The notes under the pieces: model-generated
Database searches by the model: none
Told to the model about the DNA's origin: nothing
What the model saw: only the letters and a program-made list of their open reading frames with translations
Origin: CAYLPJ01 sp964385465
GTDB lineage: Bacteria; Planctomycetota; Phycisphaerae; SM23-33
Length of the DNA: 64,000 bases
Direction of reading: 5' to 3'
NCBI GenBank assembly: GCA_964385465.1
Contig: CAYLPJ010000009.1
Coordinates: 1 to 64,000, forward strand
Translations under genes and position numbers: made by a program
In this document: positions 33,766-44,814 of the stretch, piece after piece
How positions within the stretch are numbered: position 1 is the stretch's first letter
Layout: each line of letters starts with the position of its first letter

Positions 33766-34788
33766 CTACCGCCGCAGCTCGTCGGCGATGGGGGATTGCT
33801 CGCCGGGGCAGAAGGCCTGGATGTTGCTCTCGGACGTGCCGGGGGGCACCTCGCAGCCGGGCTGGAGGATGAAGCGGTCCCCGCCGGCGGCCAGGCAGGC
33901 GCGGGCGGCGTCGGCGACGTCGTCGGGCGCTGCCTGGAGCAGCACGCCCGAGGGGTCGAAGTTGCCCGCCAGGCAGACGTCGGGGCCGGCGATCCGGCGG
34001 CTGGCATCGACGGGGACCATCCAGTCAAGATCGATGACGTCGGCGCCGGCGGTGACGACGTCGGCGAGGATGCCGTTGATGTTCCCGCAGATGTGCAGCT
34101 TGACCAGCCCGCCGGCGTCGTGGATACCCTCGAACAGCCGCGTCTCCCAGGGCAGGACGTGCTGGCGGTACAGCGCGGGGCCGAGAAGGCTGGCGGCGGC
34201 GTCCCCGACGCCGACGGTCTCGGCCCCGGCGTCGACCTGCCGGCGGGCGAACTCCAGGGCGTTGGCGGTGATGACCTCGGCGGCGCGGTGGAAGCGCTGC
34301 GGCTCGTCGATCAGGTCCATCATGGTCTGCTCGACGCCGCGGAGGTCGCCGTACTGGGCGATCGGCCCCTCGACCCAGCCGAGGACGCTGTGCGTGTCCC
34401 CCGCCGCCTCGGCCAGCTTGCCGACGCTCTCGATCCGCTGCCGCGTCCGCTCGCACGCATCGAGGTCCAGCGGGCCGAGGGCGGCGACGTCCTCGCCGCA
34501 CGTCAGCAGCGGTCCGGCCGGGACGCCCACGCCCTCGTCGGGATAGGTGAATTCCATGCCGTAGGCGGCCGACTCGCGCCAGGGGTCGCTGATGGCGCTG
34601 ACCTGATCGACGCCGAAGTCCCGGGCCATGGCGAGCTGGGCGGCGACGAGCACGTCGCCGTCGAGGTAGTACTCTTTGTAGGTATGCCCGACGTAGTGGG
34701 CGGCCCAGGCCATGAAGATGGGCGTCACGGGCGTGCGGTCGCGGGGCTCGCCGCGAACGGCTGCGAGATACCGTTCCTTCGAGGTCAT
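33766..34788 (-). CDS. UroD-fold methyltransferase-like protein (MtaA/MtbA/CmuA type)
   Basis: A 340-residue uroporphyrinogen-decarboxylase-fold protein. The zinc-site pattern of methylcobamide:CoM-type methyltransferases is visible: His232 and Cys234 in KLHICGN, and Cys312 in PGCEVPPGT. The UroD substrate residues are not evident, so haem synthesis is unlikely. Such proteins move methyl groups to or from a corrinoid protein, often in one-carbon or methoxyl metabolism. No corrinoid protein gene is in the window. Its ATG overlaps the stop of the upstream membrane gene by 4 bp. The acceptor is unknown. Confidence 0.75.
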   Translation of the reverse strand: MTSKERYLAAVRGEPRDRTPVTPIFMAWAAHYVGHTYKEYYLDGDVLVAAQLAMARDFGVDQVSAISDPWRESAAYGMEFTYPDEGVGVPAGPLLTCGEDVAALGPLDLDACERTRQRIESVGKLAEAAGDTHSVLGWVEGPIAQYGDLRGVEQTMMDLIDEPQRFHRAAEVITANALEFARRQVDAGAETVGVGDAAASLLGPALYRQHVLPWETRLFEGIHDAGGLVKLHICGNINGILADVVTAGADVIDLDWMVPVDASRRIAGPDVCLAGNFDPSGVLLQAAPDDVADAARACLAAGGDRFILQPGCEVPPGTSESNIQAFCPGEQSPIADELRR

Positions 34789-36275
34789 GTCGTGCTCTCC
34801 TGCGTCCGGGCCCGCCGGCGGCGGAAGACAATCAGCAGGGCGATCGTGTAGGCCAGCAAGACCACGTGGAGAATGGTCAGCAGCAAGCCGGGGTCGTCGC
34901 TGAGCCGCAGCAGCGGGTAGACGACACAGAATACCGCGAACAGCCCCAGCGTGGCCAGGGCGTGGAAGCGGGGGCAGGAGGCGAGTTGGAAGACGGCCAC
35001 CAGGGCCGTCAGCGTCACGGCGGCGAGGATCATCCCGCCGACGAGCCCGGGCGCGTAGTCGCCGAGGTGGGCCATCAGGAGGTAGTGCAGGTGATAACCC
35101 GCCGCGACGATGGCCAGCGGCAGCCAGCGGGGCACGTCGCCGGCGGCGAGGTAGGTCACCACCACCATCGCCAGCAGCAGCACCAGCCCCCGGGGCGCCT
35201 TGGCGAGCAGGCGGGCGACGTCGTAGCCGGCCTGGCGGCGGTCGGGAATGATCACGCCCATCCCCAGGCGGGTGACCGCGCGGTCCAGGTCCCAGGCGAG
35301 GGTGGTGGCCGGCACCGGGCGCCCCGCGGGGTCCTTGCCGGCCGTCTCGACGATCTTCTCCGTGGGCGTCATGCAGCCGACGGGGTAGTTGATCCGCTCG
35401 CGGGGAATGCCGCGGCAGACCATGCGGATGCGGTATGTCCCCATGCGTTCGCCGCCGCCGGGTTCGAAGCGGAGATGGTCCAGGCCGCGGCTGTGGTAGC
35501 GGACCGTCACCGCGTGACGGGCGCCGATCTCCATGGGCATCTCCCACTGGAGGCTCGAACGCGTCACCCGCAGCTTGGGCTTCAGCGGCTTGCCGTCCAG
35601 CGCCACCGAGATGTCGTCGACCAGGCCCTGCTCGGCGGGAAGGGGGAACGAGAAGTGGGCGGTGACCACGCGCCCGGCGAAGTTCTCGACCGTGTAGGCG
35701 AAGGTCGCGACGGTCTCGAAGCCCGGGTACCACGCCCCGCCTTTCCGCCGGTAGTTGGTGTCGATGAGGAACTCGTGCTCGGCGGAGGTCACCGGGTTGC
35801 CGCCGACGGTGTGCTCGACGACCTGCCTGCGGTAGCCGACCGGCTGGGTGGCGGCCTGGAGCTTCTCGGGGTCCAGCTCCATGCCGTGGCGATCATAGAA
35901 GTGGGTGGTCTCGTAGGCCAGGCGGACGGCGAGGTCCCGCTGGCGGTGCGGGCGGCCCCAGATGGTGGTCACCGCGTTGTAGTTCCGCTGGCTTCTGCCC
36001 CCGCGCAGACGGGCGAACTCGGCCGACTGGAACGACAGGTGCAGGCAGAGCCCCGCCAGCACGGCCAGGCCGATCAGCACCTTCAGCACCCCGCCGATCG
36101 AGTCGGTCAGCAGCGCCGCCCAGCTCTCGGGACGGTCCTGCCCGCGGCGCCGAAGCCAACGAACCAGGCTGCCCAGCAGCACCGCCAGGACGAGCACCAC
36201 CAGCGCGGCGACCGCGAGTGTGCGCACGGGACGCGACTGAAAGCGAACCAGCAACCCCGTCAGGTAGGAGAACAT
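34785..36275 (-). CDS. Multi-pass membrane protein, CreD-like topology
   Basis: A 496-residue protein. Two helices lie near the N-terminus (~17-40 and ~63-85), a large extracytoplasmic region follows (~86-345), then five C-terminal helices (~346-490). That topology, with the MAHLGDYAPGLVGGMILAAV segment resembling CreD's conserved SLSEHLGF region, suggests the CreD/Cet inner-membrane family, known from beta-lactam and envelope stress responses in proteobacteria. Similarity is weak and no CreBC system is adjacent. Coupled (4-bp overlap) to the downstream UroD-fold gene, so it may be related to that activity. Divergent from the sulfatase. Confidence 0.5.
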   Translation of the reverse strand: MFSYLTGLLVRFQSRPVRTLAVAALVVLVLAVLLGSLVRWLRRRGQDRPESWAALLTDSIGGVLKVLIGLAVLAGLCLHLSFQSAEFARLRGGRSQRNYNAVTTIWGRPHRQRDLAVRLAYETTHFYDRHGMELDPEKLQAATQPVGYRRQVVEHTVGGNPVTSAEHEFLIDTNYRRKGGAWYPGFETVATFAYTVENFAGRVVTAHFSFPLPAEQGLVDDISVALDGKPLKPKLRVTRSSLQWEMPMEIGARHAVTVRYHSRGLDHLRFEPGGGERMGTYRIRMVCRGIPRERINYPVGCMTPTEKIVETAGKDPAGRPVPATTLAWDLDRAVTRLGMGVIIPDRRQAGYDVARLLAKAPRGLVLLLAMVVVTYLAAGDVPRWLPLAIVAAGYHLHYLLMAHLGDYAPGLVGGMILAAVTLTALVAVFQLASCPRFHALATLGLFAVFCVVYPLLRLSDDPGLLLTILHVVLLAYTIALLIVFRRRRARTQESTT

Positions 36276-36387
36276 CGGACGCTCCCGGCCGTCTGCGGCC
36301 GATTCCCAGAGGCCCGTCGGACCAGACGCTCATTGTGCGCCCGCCGCAACCGCGACGCAAGCCCCGCGCCCGGGCCGGGCGAAACGG

Positions 36388-36417
36388 TTCGCACCTCCGG
36401 GGGTCCGGCGATAGGAT
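36388..36417 (+). promoter_or_regulatory. Predicted promoter of the sulfatase gene
   Basis: TTCGCA (36388-36393), 18-bp spacer, TAGGAT (36412-36417). The leader would be ~36 nt before the ATG at 36460. Matches are moderate (4 of 6 in each box). Confidence 0.4.
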
Positions 36418-36459
36418 GGGGGCGTTCTTGTGCGAACCGGGACGGGAAGGGAACAGGAC

Positions 36460-37941
36460 ATGAAGACGCTCGGGCGACGTGACTTTCTACGGCTGGCGGG
36501 TGTGTCGGCGGCGGCGCTGGCGGCCGGGCCGGCGACGGCGAACGCGGCGGCGAAGCGCGGAGACAGGCTCAACGTGCTGTTCCTCGCCGTCGACGACTTG
36601 CGGACCGAGTTGGGCTGCTACGGGTGCGAGGGGGTCCTCAGCCCGCGGATCGACCGGCTCGCGGCCGAGGGGATGCTCTTCACGCACGCCTACTGCCAGC
36701 AGGCCATCTGCGCCCCCTCGCGGGCGAGCCTCCTGAGCGGCTGCCGGCCTGACACGACGGGCATCTACGGCCTGAACACCCCGCTTCGACGGGCCATGCC
36801 GGACGTGCTCTCGCTGCCGCAGCACTTCAAGAACAGCGGGTATGTCACGGTATCGCTGGGCAAGATCTACCACCACCACAACGACGACAAGCAGGGCTGG
36901 ACCGAGCGCCCGCAGACGTGGACGGGCCTCTACGTCAGCGAGGAACTGAATGCCCGGCGCAAGCGCCTGACCGCCGAGGGCCGCAAGAAGGGCCTGACGA
37001 GCTGGCGGCTGTACAACTACGCCGCCGGCCCGAGCACGGAGATGCCCGACTGCCCCGACAACGCCGCCGAGGACGGGCGGATCGCCGACGAGGCCGTCGC
37101 CGCCATCCGCCGCCACAAGGACCGCCCCTTCTTCCTCGCCGCGGGCTTCAAGAAGCCGCACCTGCCCTTCGTCGCCCCCAAACGCTACTGGGACATGTAC
37201 GACCCGGCGAAGATCGACCTGCCCGCGGGGCGGGAACCGAAGGGCGCGCCGCCGATGGCCTTCACCAACTGGGGCGAGCTCCGCTCCTACAGCGACATCC
37301 CCGCCAAGGGCGACCTCGACGCCGAACAAACGCGCCACCTCATCCACGCCTACCGCGCGTGCGTGACCTACGTGGATACGCAGATCGGCCGCATCCTCGA
37401 CGAACTCGACCGCCAGGGGCTCGCCGACCGCACCGTCGTGATCCTCTGGGGCGACCACGGCTGGAAGCTCGGGGAGTATCGCGACTGGTCCAAGCACACC
37501 AACTTCGAGTTGGACACCCACGTGCCCATGATCCTCCGCACGCCCGGGCGAGGACGCGGCAAGCGATGCGGCGCCCTGACCGAGTTCGTGGACATCTACC
37601 CCACGCTGGCCGAACTGTGCGGCCTCGGCGTGCCCGCCCACTGCGAGGGCACGAGCATGGTGCCCCTGCTGGCCGACCCGGATCGGGCGTGGAAGTCGGC
37701 CGCGTTCAGCCAGTACCCTCGGCGCGACCTGATGGGCTACAGCCTTCGGACCCGACGTTGGCGTTACACGGAGTGGCAGCAGCGCAAGACGGGCGCGTGC
37801 GTCGCGCGGGAGCTGTACGATCACGCCGAGACGGACCTGGCCGGGCGGAACCTCGCCGGCGACGCGGACCGGGCGGAACTGGTCGAACGCCTGGCGAAGA
37901 TGCTGGCCGACGGCTGGAAGGCCGCCAGGCCCGGGGCCTAG
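36460..37941 (+). CDS. Tat-exported type I sulfatase (iduronate-2-sulfatase-like)
   Basis: A 493-residue formylglycine-dependent sulfatase. A Tat signal (GRRDFLRLAGVSAAAL) is followed by a metal site (AVDDLR, Asp45/Asp46), the maturation motif CAPSRASLLSG with Cys84 to become formylglycine, and metal-binding GDHGWKLGE. The CQQAIC before the motif and FKKPHLPFVAPKRYWDMYD are typical of the iduronate-2-sulfatase-like branch common in Planctomycetota. It hydrolyses sulfate esters, probably of algal or animal polysaccharides, outside the cytoplasm. An 18-bp gap separates it from the downstream exported oxidoreductase, so the two form an operon. Confidence 0.92.
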   Translation: MKTLGRRDFLRLAGVSAAALAAGPATANAAAKRGDRLNVLFLAVDDLRTELGCYGCEGVLSPRIDRLAAEGMLFTHAYCQQAICAPSRASLLSGCRPDTTGIYGLNTPLRRAMPDVLSLPQHFKNSGYVTVSLGKIYHHHNDDKQGWTERPQTWTGLYVSEELNARRKRLTAEGRKKGLTSWRLYNYAAGPSTEMPDCPDNAAEDGRIADEAVAAIRRHKDRPFFLAAGFKKPHLPFVAPKRYWDMYDPAKIDLPAGREPKGAPPMAFTNWGELRSYSDIPAKGDLDAEQTRHLIHAYRACVTYVDTQIGRILDELDRQGLADRTVVILWGDHGWKLGEYRDWSKHTNFELDTHVPMILRTPGRGRGKRCGALTEFVDIYPTLAELCGLGVPAHCEGTSMVPLLADPDRAWKSAAFSQYPRRDLMGYSLRTRRWRYTEWQQRKTGACVARELYDHAETDLAGRNLAGDADRAELVERLAKMLADGWKAARPGA

Positions 37942-37959
37942 ACAGCAGTGGAGACAGCC

Positions 37960-39297
37960 ATGACAGACCGTCTGACACGTCGAAGCTTCCTGAAGCGTAC
38001 AGCCGTTGCCGCGGCCGCGACGGCGGCGACTCGGGGGGCGCTCGGCGCCAACGAGAAGCTCCAGCACGCCTGCATCGGCGTGGGGGGCATGGGCTGGGTG
38101 GACCTCAACCAGGTCAAGCGGCACGGGCGGACCCGGGTCGTGGCGATCTGCGACGTGGACGCTCACCGCCTCGCCCGCGCCGCCAAGGCCGTTCCCGACG
38201 CCCGCACCTACACCGACTGGCGGGAGCTGCTGGCCGGAGAGGGCGACCGGATCGACTCGGTCAACGTCGCGGTGCCCGACCACATGCACGCGGCGATCAC
38301 GCTGGCGGCCCTGGCGGGCGGGAAGCACGTCTACTGCCAGAAGCCGCTGTGCCACGACGTCGCCGAATGCCGCGCCGTCGCCGCCGCCGCGAAACGGGCC
38401 GGCGTGGTCACCCAATTGGGCACGCAGATGGCCAGCGGCATCGGCGACCGGATGGGCGTGCACCTGCTGCGGGAGGGAGCGGTCGGGAAGGTCCGCCGCG
38501 TGGTGCTCTCGGCCAACCGGCCCGGTGCGGTGAAGGCCTACCGCCTGGTCGGCCCGAGACCGGCCGAGGGGCAGGCCCCGCCGAAGCACCTGTCGTGGGA
38601 CCTGTGGCTGGGCACGGCCCCGGTGCGCCCGTACGCGCCGCGGATCTACCACCCGACGCTCTGGCGTGCGTGGCAGGATTTCGGGACGGGCTGGTCGGGC
38701 GACATCGGCTGCCATATCCTCGACGCGGTGTGGAAGGGCCTGGGGCTGACCGCGCCGAAGACCGTCACCGCGCGCGTGCAGAAGTCCTGGCAGGATTCGC
38801 CCGAGCGGCGGGCGGACACCTGGCCGCAGAGCGACCACATCACCTGGACCTTCCCCGGCAACGACCTGACCGAAGGCGACGAGCTGCCCGTGGAGTGGTT
38901 CGACGGGCACTTCTTCCCACCCGAGGATGTCCAGGCCCTTGCCGAGTCGAAGAACTACCCCGGCGAGGCGGCCATGGTGCTGGGGACCGAGGGGGCGATG
39001 CTGCTTCGCCACGGCGGCGGGCCGCGCCTGCTGCCCAGCAAGAAGTTCAAGGGCTTCAGATACCCCAAGCTGCCCGGGCGCAACCACTACCACCACTTCC
39101 TCGACGCCTGCCTCGGCGGGGCCATGACCGAGAGCCATTTCGGCGTCACCGGCCCGATGGCCGAGGCGGTCCTGCTGGGCACGGTCGCCATCCGCCGACC
39201 GGGCGAGCTGCTCGGCTGGAACGCCGGGAAGCTCGCCTTCGCCGAGAACCCCGCCGCCGACGCTCTCCTCCGCCGCGCGTACCGCCGGGGCTGGTAG
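37960..39297 (+). CDS. Tat-exported Gfo/Idh/MocA-family oxidoreductase (second)
   Basis: A 445-residue protein. It has a Tat signal (TRRSFLKRTAVAAAAT), a Rossmann domain (CIGVGGMGWVDL, VVAICDVD, SVNVAVPDHMHA, YCQKPLCHD), and a C-terminal domain with FGTGWSGDIGCHILDAVWKG. The catalytic EKP motif again reads QKPL. GGAG lies 6 nt before the ATG at 37960; a GTG 12 nt upstream is a worse start. It is downstream of the sulfatase by 18 bp and probably handles the desulfated sugar or works as a partner. About 25-30% similar by eye to the first Gfo/Idh/MocA protein, so they are not recent duplicates. Confidence 0.88.
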   Translation: MTDRLTRRSFLKRTAVAAAATAATRGALGANEKLQHACIGVGGMGWVDLNQVKRHGRTRVVAICDVDAHRLARAAKAVPDARTYTDWRELLAGEGDRIDSVNVAVPDHMHAAITLAALAGGKHVYCQKPLCHDVAECRAVAAAAKRAGVVTQLGTQMASGIGDRMGVHLLREGAVGKVRRVVLSANRPGAVKAYRLVGPRPAEGQAPPKHLSWDLWLGTAPVRPYAPRIYHPTLWRAWQDFGTGWSGDIGCHILDAVWKGLGLTAPKTVTARVQKSWQDSPERRADTWPQSDHITWTFPGNDLTEGDELPVEWFDGHFFPPEDVQALAESKNYPGEAAMVLGTEGAMLLRHGGGPRLLPSKKFKGFRYPKLPGRNHYHHFLDACLGGAMTESHFGVTGPMAEAVLLGTVAIRRPGELLGWNAGKLAFAENPAADALLRRAYRRGW

Positions 39298-39489
39298 ACG
39301 CGGGCGTACGGCGCGCTCTCGCGGTCGGGGGCGCTTGCTCAACCCGTGGGGCCCGCGCGCCGATAAACGCGACGGGTCGGTGTCTGGGATTGCGCGGATG
39401 GCACGCATGGCTGCCCTTCACGCCGAGACAACCTGCGCGCGCGGGTTCCCGACCCGATCCGGCGACGCCTCGCCAGGAGGCGGCGGGCC

Positions 39490-42423
<2,934 letters not shown>

Positions 42424-42426
42424 AGG

Positions 42427-44814
42427 CTATCGCCGCGTGGCGGCGTAGAGCGTGACGTTGGCGGCCAGGCGGGCGGCGTCGAGGGTGGCCAGACCCTTGC
42501 AGCCGTAGGTGGGTCGGGCGAGCAGGGGGCAGGTGACGGCGTAGGGACTGATGACGACGGCGGCGCGGCCGTCGAGGGGCACGATCTCCAGGGGCATCAG
42601 CTCGGGCACGCCATCGCGGACGGCGGCGCGGGTGTAGGCGACCTCGCTGAGGTCGCTGCCGACTCCGCCGGCGAAGCTCCCGGTACGCAGGGGGTGGCCC
42701 GGCCCGGCGGGACGGAGGGCGTCGTCGCCGAACATTCCCGCGACGAGCCTGCGGGCCCGGTCGTGGAAGGCCTCCCCGCCCATGGCCGAATCGATCATCA
42801 GCGTCCCCCCGGCCAGCAGGTAGCGCTTGGTTTCGGCCATCGCGCGGGGGGAAAGCGTCGGGCCGCTCGTGCCGGTCATCCACAGCAGCGTAACGTTCGG
42901 GTCGATCCCTTCGGCGGGATCGACGGCGGGGCCCTGCTCGACGCCCAGGCTGAGGGCCTGGTTCAGCACGCGGTCGAGGCCCTCCAGGGCGCCGGGGCAG
43001 ACGTTCCAATCCCCCCCGTGGCGCGCCCTGGCCACGCGGATGCGCCGAAGAGGCTCGGGCAGTTCCGGCAGGCGCCGCTGCACGCGAAGCTTGCTCGGCA
43101 GCGGAACGAAGTCGGTCGTGTACAGGGCGATGTTGGCCGCCAGTTGAAAGAACTGCGCGTGCGAGACCAGCCGGTTCTGGTGCCAGGCGCCGCTGAGGTC
43201 GTTGAGCAGCACGAAGACGCGCGTGCGGCAGCCGTCGCCGAAGCCGAACAGCTTGGGCCGCCCGGCCAGCGGGATGTCGAAGTGCAGGGAGAAGACCGGG
43301 TGGCTGTCCGGCACGGGGGCCGGCGTCAGATCCGGCAAGGCCGTGGCCAGGAACGCCTTGGCGGCCTCGACGGCGTCCGGCTCGGCGGCGAAGGGCTGGT
43401 AGAGGACCGTCCCGCCGCCGCGGACGAAGCTCCGCAGCCGCTCGGCGAGGCCGTCGGGGAACTCGCTGCGCGGGCTGCACACGTACAGCAGCGGGGCCAT
43501 GTCCAGGCGATGGTCGGGCGTGGCCAGCGTGGCCCGGCGCCAGGTGGCGTTTCGCATGGGCTTCAGTCGCCCGAGGTAGCGGACCAGATGCACCGCGTCG
43601 AGGGGATCGTTGTCCGGGTCGTCGGGCAGGCGGAGCTTGTGGAGCGCCAGCGGCCCGCGGGCCCGTTGTAGCGCCAGCAGCGCGAAGCAGGTTCGGATGA
43701 CGATCAGGTCGTCGCCGTCGGCGTTGCCCCCCGGGCGGGACCACGACCCGGCGGGGCGCTGGCGCTTCAGCAGCAAGCGGACGGACCCCCGCACGAACTC
43801 CCGCCCGCCGATCTCGCGGAGCCCGGCGGCGTCGGCGAGCTGCTGGAGGCAGAACAGGTAGTAGTACTCGTAGGCCTCGTCCTCCCCCCAGACCCACTTG
43901 GGGTTCGTCTGAAGCGCGATGTTGTCGCCCAGCCACTTCAGCGCCCCCTCGACGATCGGCTGATACGGCAGAGGGTTCGTCCGTCGCATGCCCGCGTTGA
44001 AGAACGGCGCCTCGGTCAGCGCGGCGCGGCGGCCGGCGAGCATGTGCAGGGCCGTCAGGCCCGCGGCGGTCATCGATCCGTAGCTGCTGCCGCGAAGCCG
44101 GAACGCCATCCGCCCGCGCGGCTGGTACCCGATCCCGCCGTCGGGGTTGGCGATGCGCGACCAGTAGGCGTGGCAGCGGCTCCAGACCTCCGGGGGCACG
44201 CGGGCCCCGGCCGCCGAGGCGTCGCGCAAGGCCCGCATGGCCAGGAAGGTGTTGGACACGTCGGTCATCTGCGGGTTCGTCCGGCTCGAGCGGTGCCCGG
44301 GCCCGTAGCCCCAGCCGCCGCTGCGATGCTGGTGCTCGGCCAGCCAGGTCGCGTCGGTCTGGAGCCGGTCGGCGGCGTCCGTGCCCTTCAGCAGTGCATA
44401 GGCCATCGCGCGGGCGGCGCGGACGTACACCGTCCTTGGCTCGAGACCGTTGACGTACTCCAGGGCGCGCACCAGCGGCATGTCCGCCGTCGGGCGCCCG
44501 CAGGACAGCGCCGTCACCAGCGCCAGCGAAGCCACCCCCCCCGCGTGCTGGTTGCCATACTTCGACGGCCAGGAACCGTCCGCACGCTGGCTGCGGTACA
44601 GGTACTCCAGCCCCCGGCGGATGGCTTGGTCGGTCCGGCCCTCCAGGCCCGGCGCCCAACGCGGTGCCGCCGGGCGCGTCCGGGCCGGCGCGGAGGGCGC
44701 CTGCCCGCGGGCGCACGCGGCGGTCAGGGCCAGCCCCAGCGCCAGAGCGCACACGCGCCGGGCCCCGACGGCGGTATGGAAAGAACGGAATGAGAATCTA
44801 GTAGCTGATGGCAT
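42427..44814 (-). CDS. Exported cyclase-repeat/DUF4159-like protein (A)
   Basis: A 795-residue exported protein: a signal peptide (~1-38, ALALGLALTAACARG-QA), then a terpene-cyclase/prenyltransferase-like alpha-toroid (~55-360; GLEYLYRSQRADGSWPSKYG, HRSGGWGYGPG, NPDGGIGYQ, RPAGSWSRPGG). Next come two DUF4159-like Rossmann segments (~435-590 and ~615-795; RSFVRGGGTVLYQPF and LLWMTGTSG...LAGGTLMIDS). The catalytic Asp motif of squalene-hopene cyclases (DxDD) is absent, so it is likely structural or binding. No SD is seen; its start overlaps the upstream paralogue's end by 17 bp, so translation is probably coupled. Confidence 0.78.
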   Translation of the reverse strand: MPSATRFSFRSFHTAVGARRVCALALGLALTAACARGQAPSAPARTRPAAPRWAPGLEGRTDQAIRRGLEYLYRSQRADGSWPSKYGNQHAGGVASLALVTALSCGRPTADMPLVRALEYVNGLEPRTVYVRAARAMAYALLKGTDAADRLQTDATWLAEHQHRSGGWGYGPGHRSSRTNPQMTDVSNTFLAMRALRDASAAGARVPPEVWSRCHAYWSRIANPDGGIGYQPRGRMAFRLRGSSYGSMTAAGLTALHMLAGRRAALTEAPFFNAGMRRTNPLPYQPIVEGALKWLGDNIALQTNPKWVWGEDEAYEYYYLFCLQQLADAAGLREIGGREFVRGSVRLLLKRQRPAGSWSRPGGNADGDDLIVIRTCFALLALQRARGPLALHKLRLPDDPDNDPLDAVHLVRYLGRLKPMRNATWRRATLATPDHRLDMAPLLYVCSPRSEFPDGLAERLRSFVRGGGTVLYQPFAAEPDAVEAAKAFLATALPDLTPAPVPDSHPVFSLHFDIPLAGRPKLFGFGDGCRTRVFVLLNDLSGAWHQNRLVSHAQFFQLAANIALYTTDFVPLPSKLRVQRRLPELPEPLRRIRVARARHGGDWNVCPGALEGLDRVLNQALSLGVEQGPAVDPAEGIDPNVTLLWMTGTSGPTLSPRAMAETKRYLLAGGTLMIDSAMGGEAFHDRARRLVAGMFGDDALRPAGPGHPLRTGSFAGGVGSDLSEVAYTRAAVRDGVPELMPLEIVPLDGRAAVVISPYAVTCPLLARPTYGCKGLATLDAARLAANVTLYAATRR

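Noticed and set aside
33766..34788. hemE (uroporphyrinogen decarboxylase)
   Set aside because: The protein has the His-x-Cys...Cys zinc pattern of corrinoid methyltransferases and lacks the UroD N-terminal substrate motif.
37948..37959. GTG start for the second Gfo/Idh/MocA gene
   Set aside because: The ATG at 37960 has GGAG 6 nt upstream and sits right before the Tat signal.
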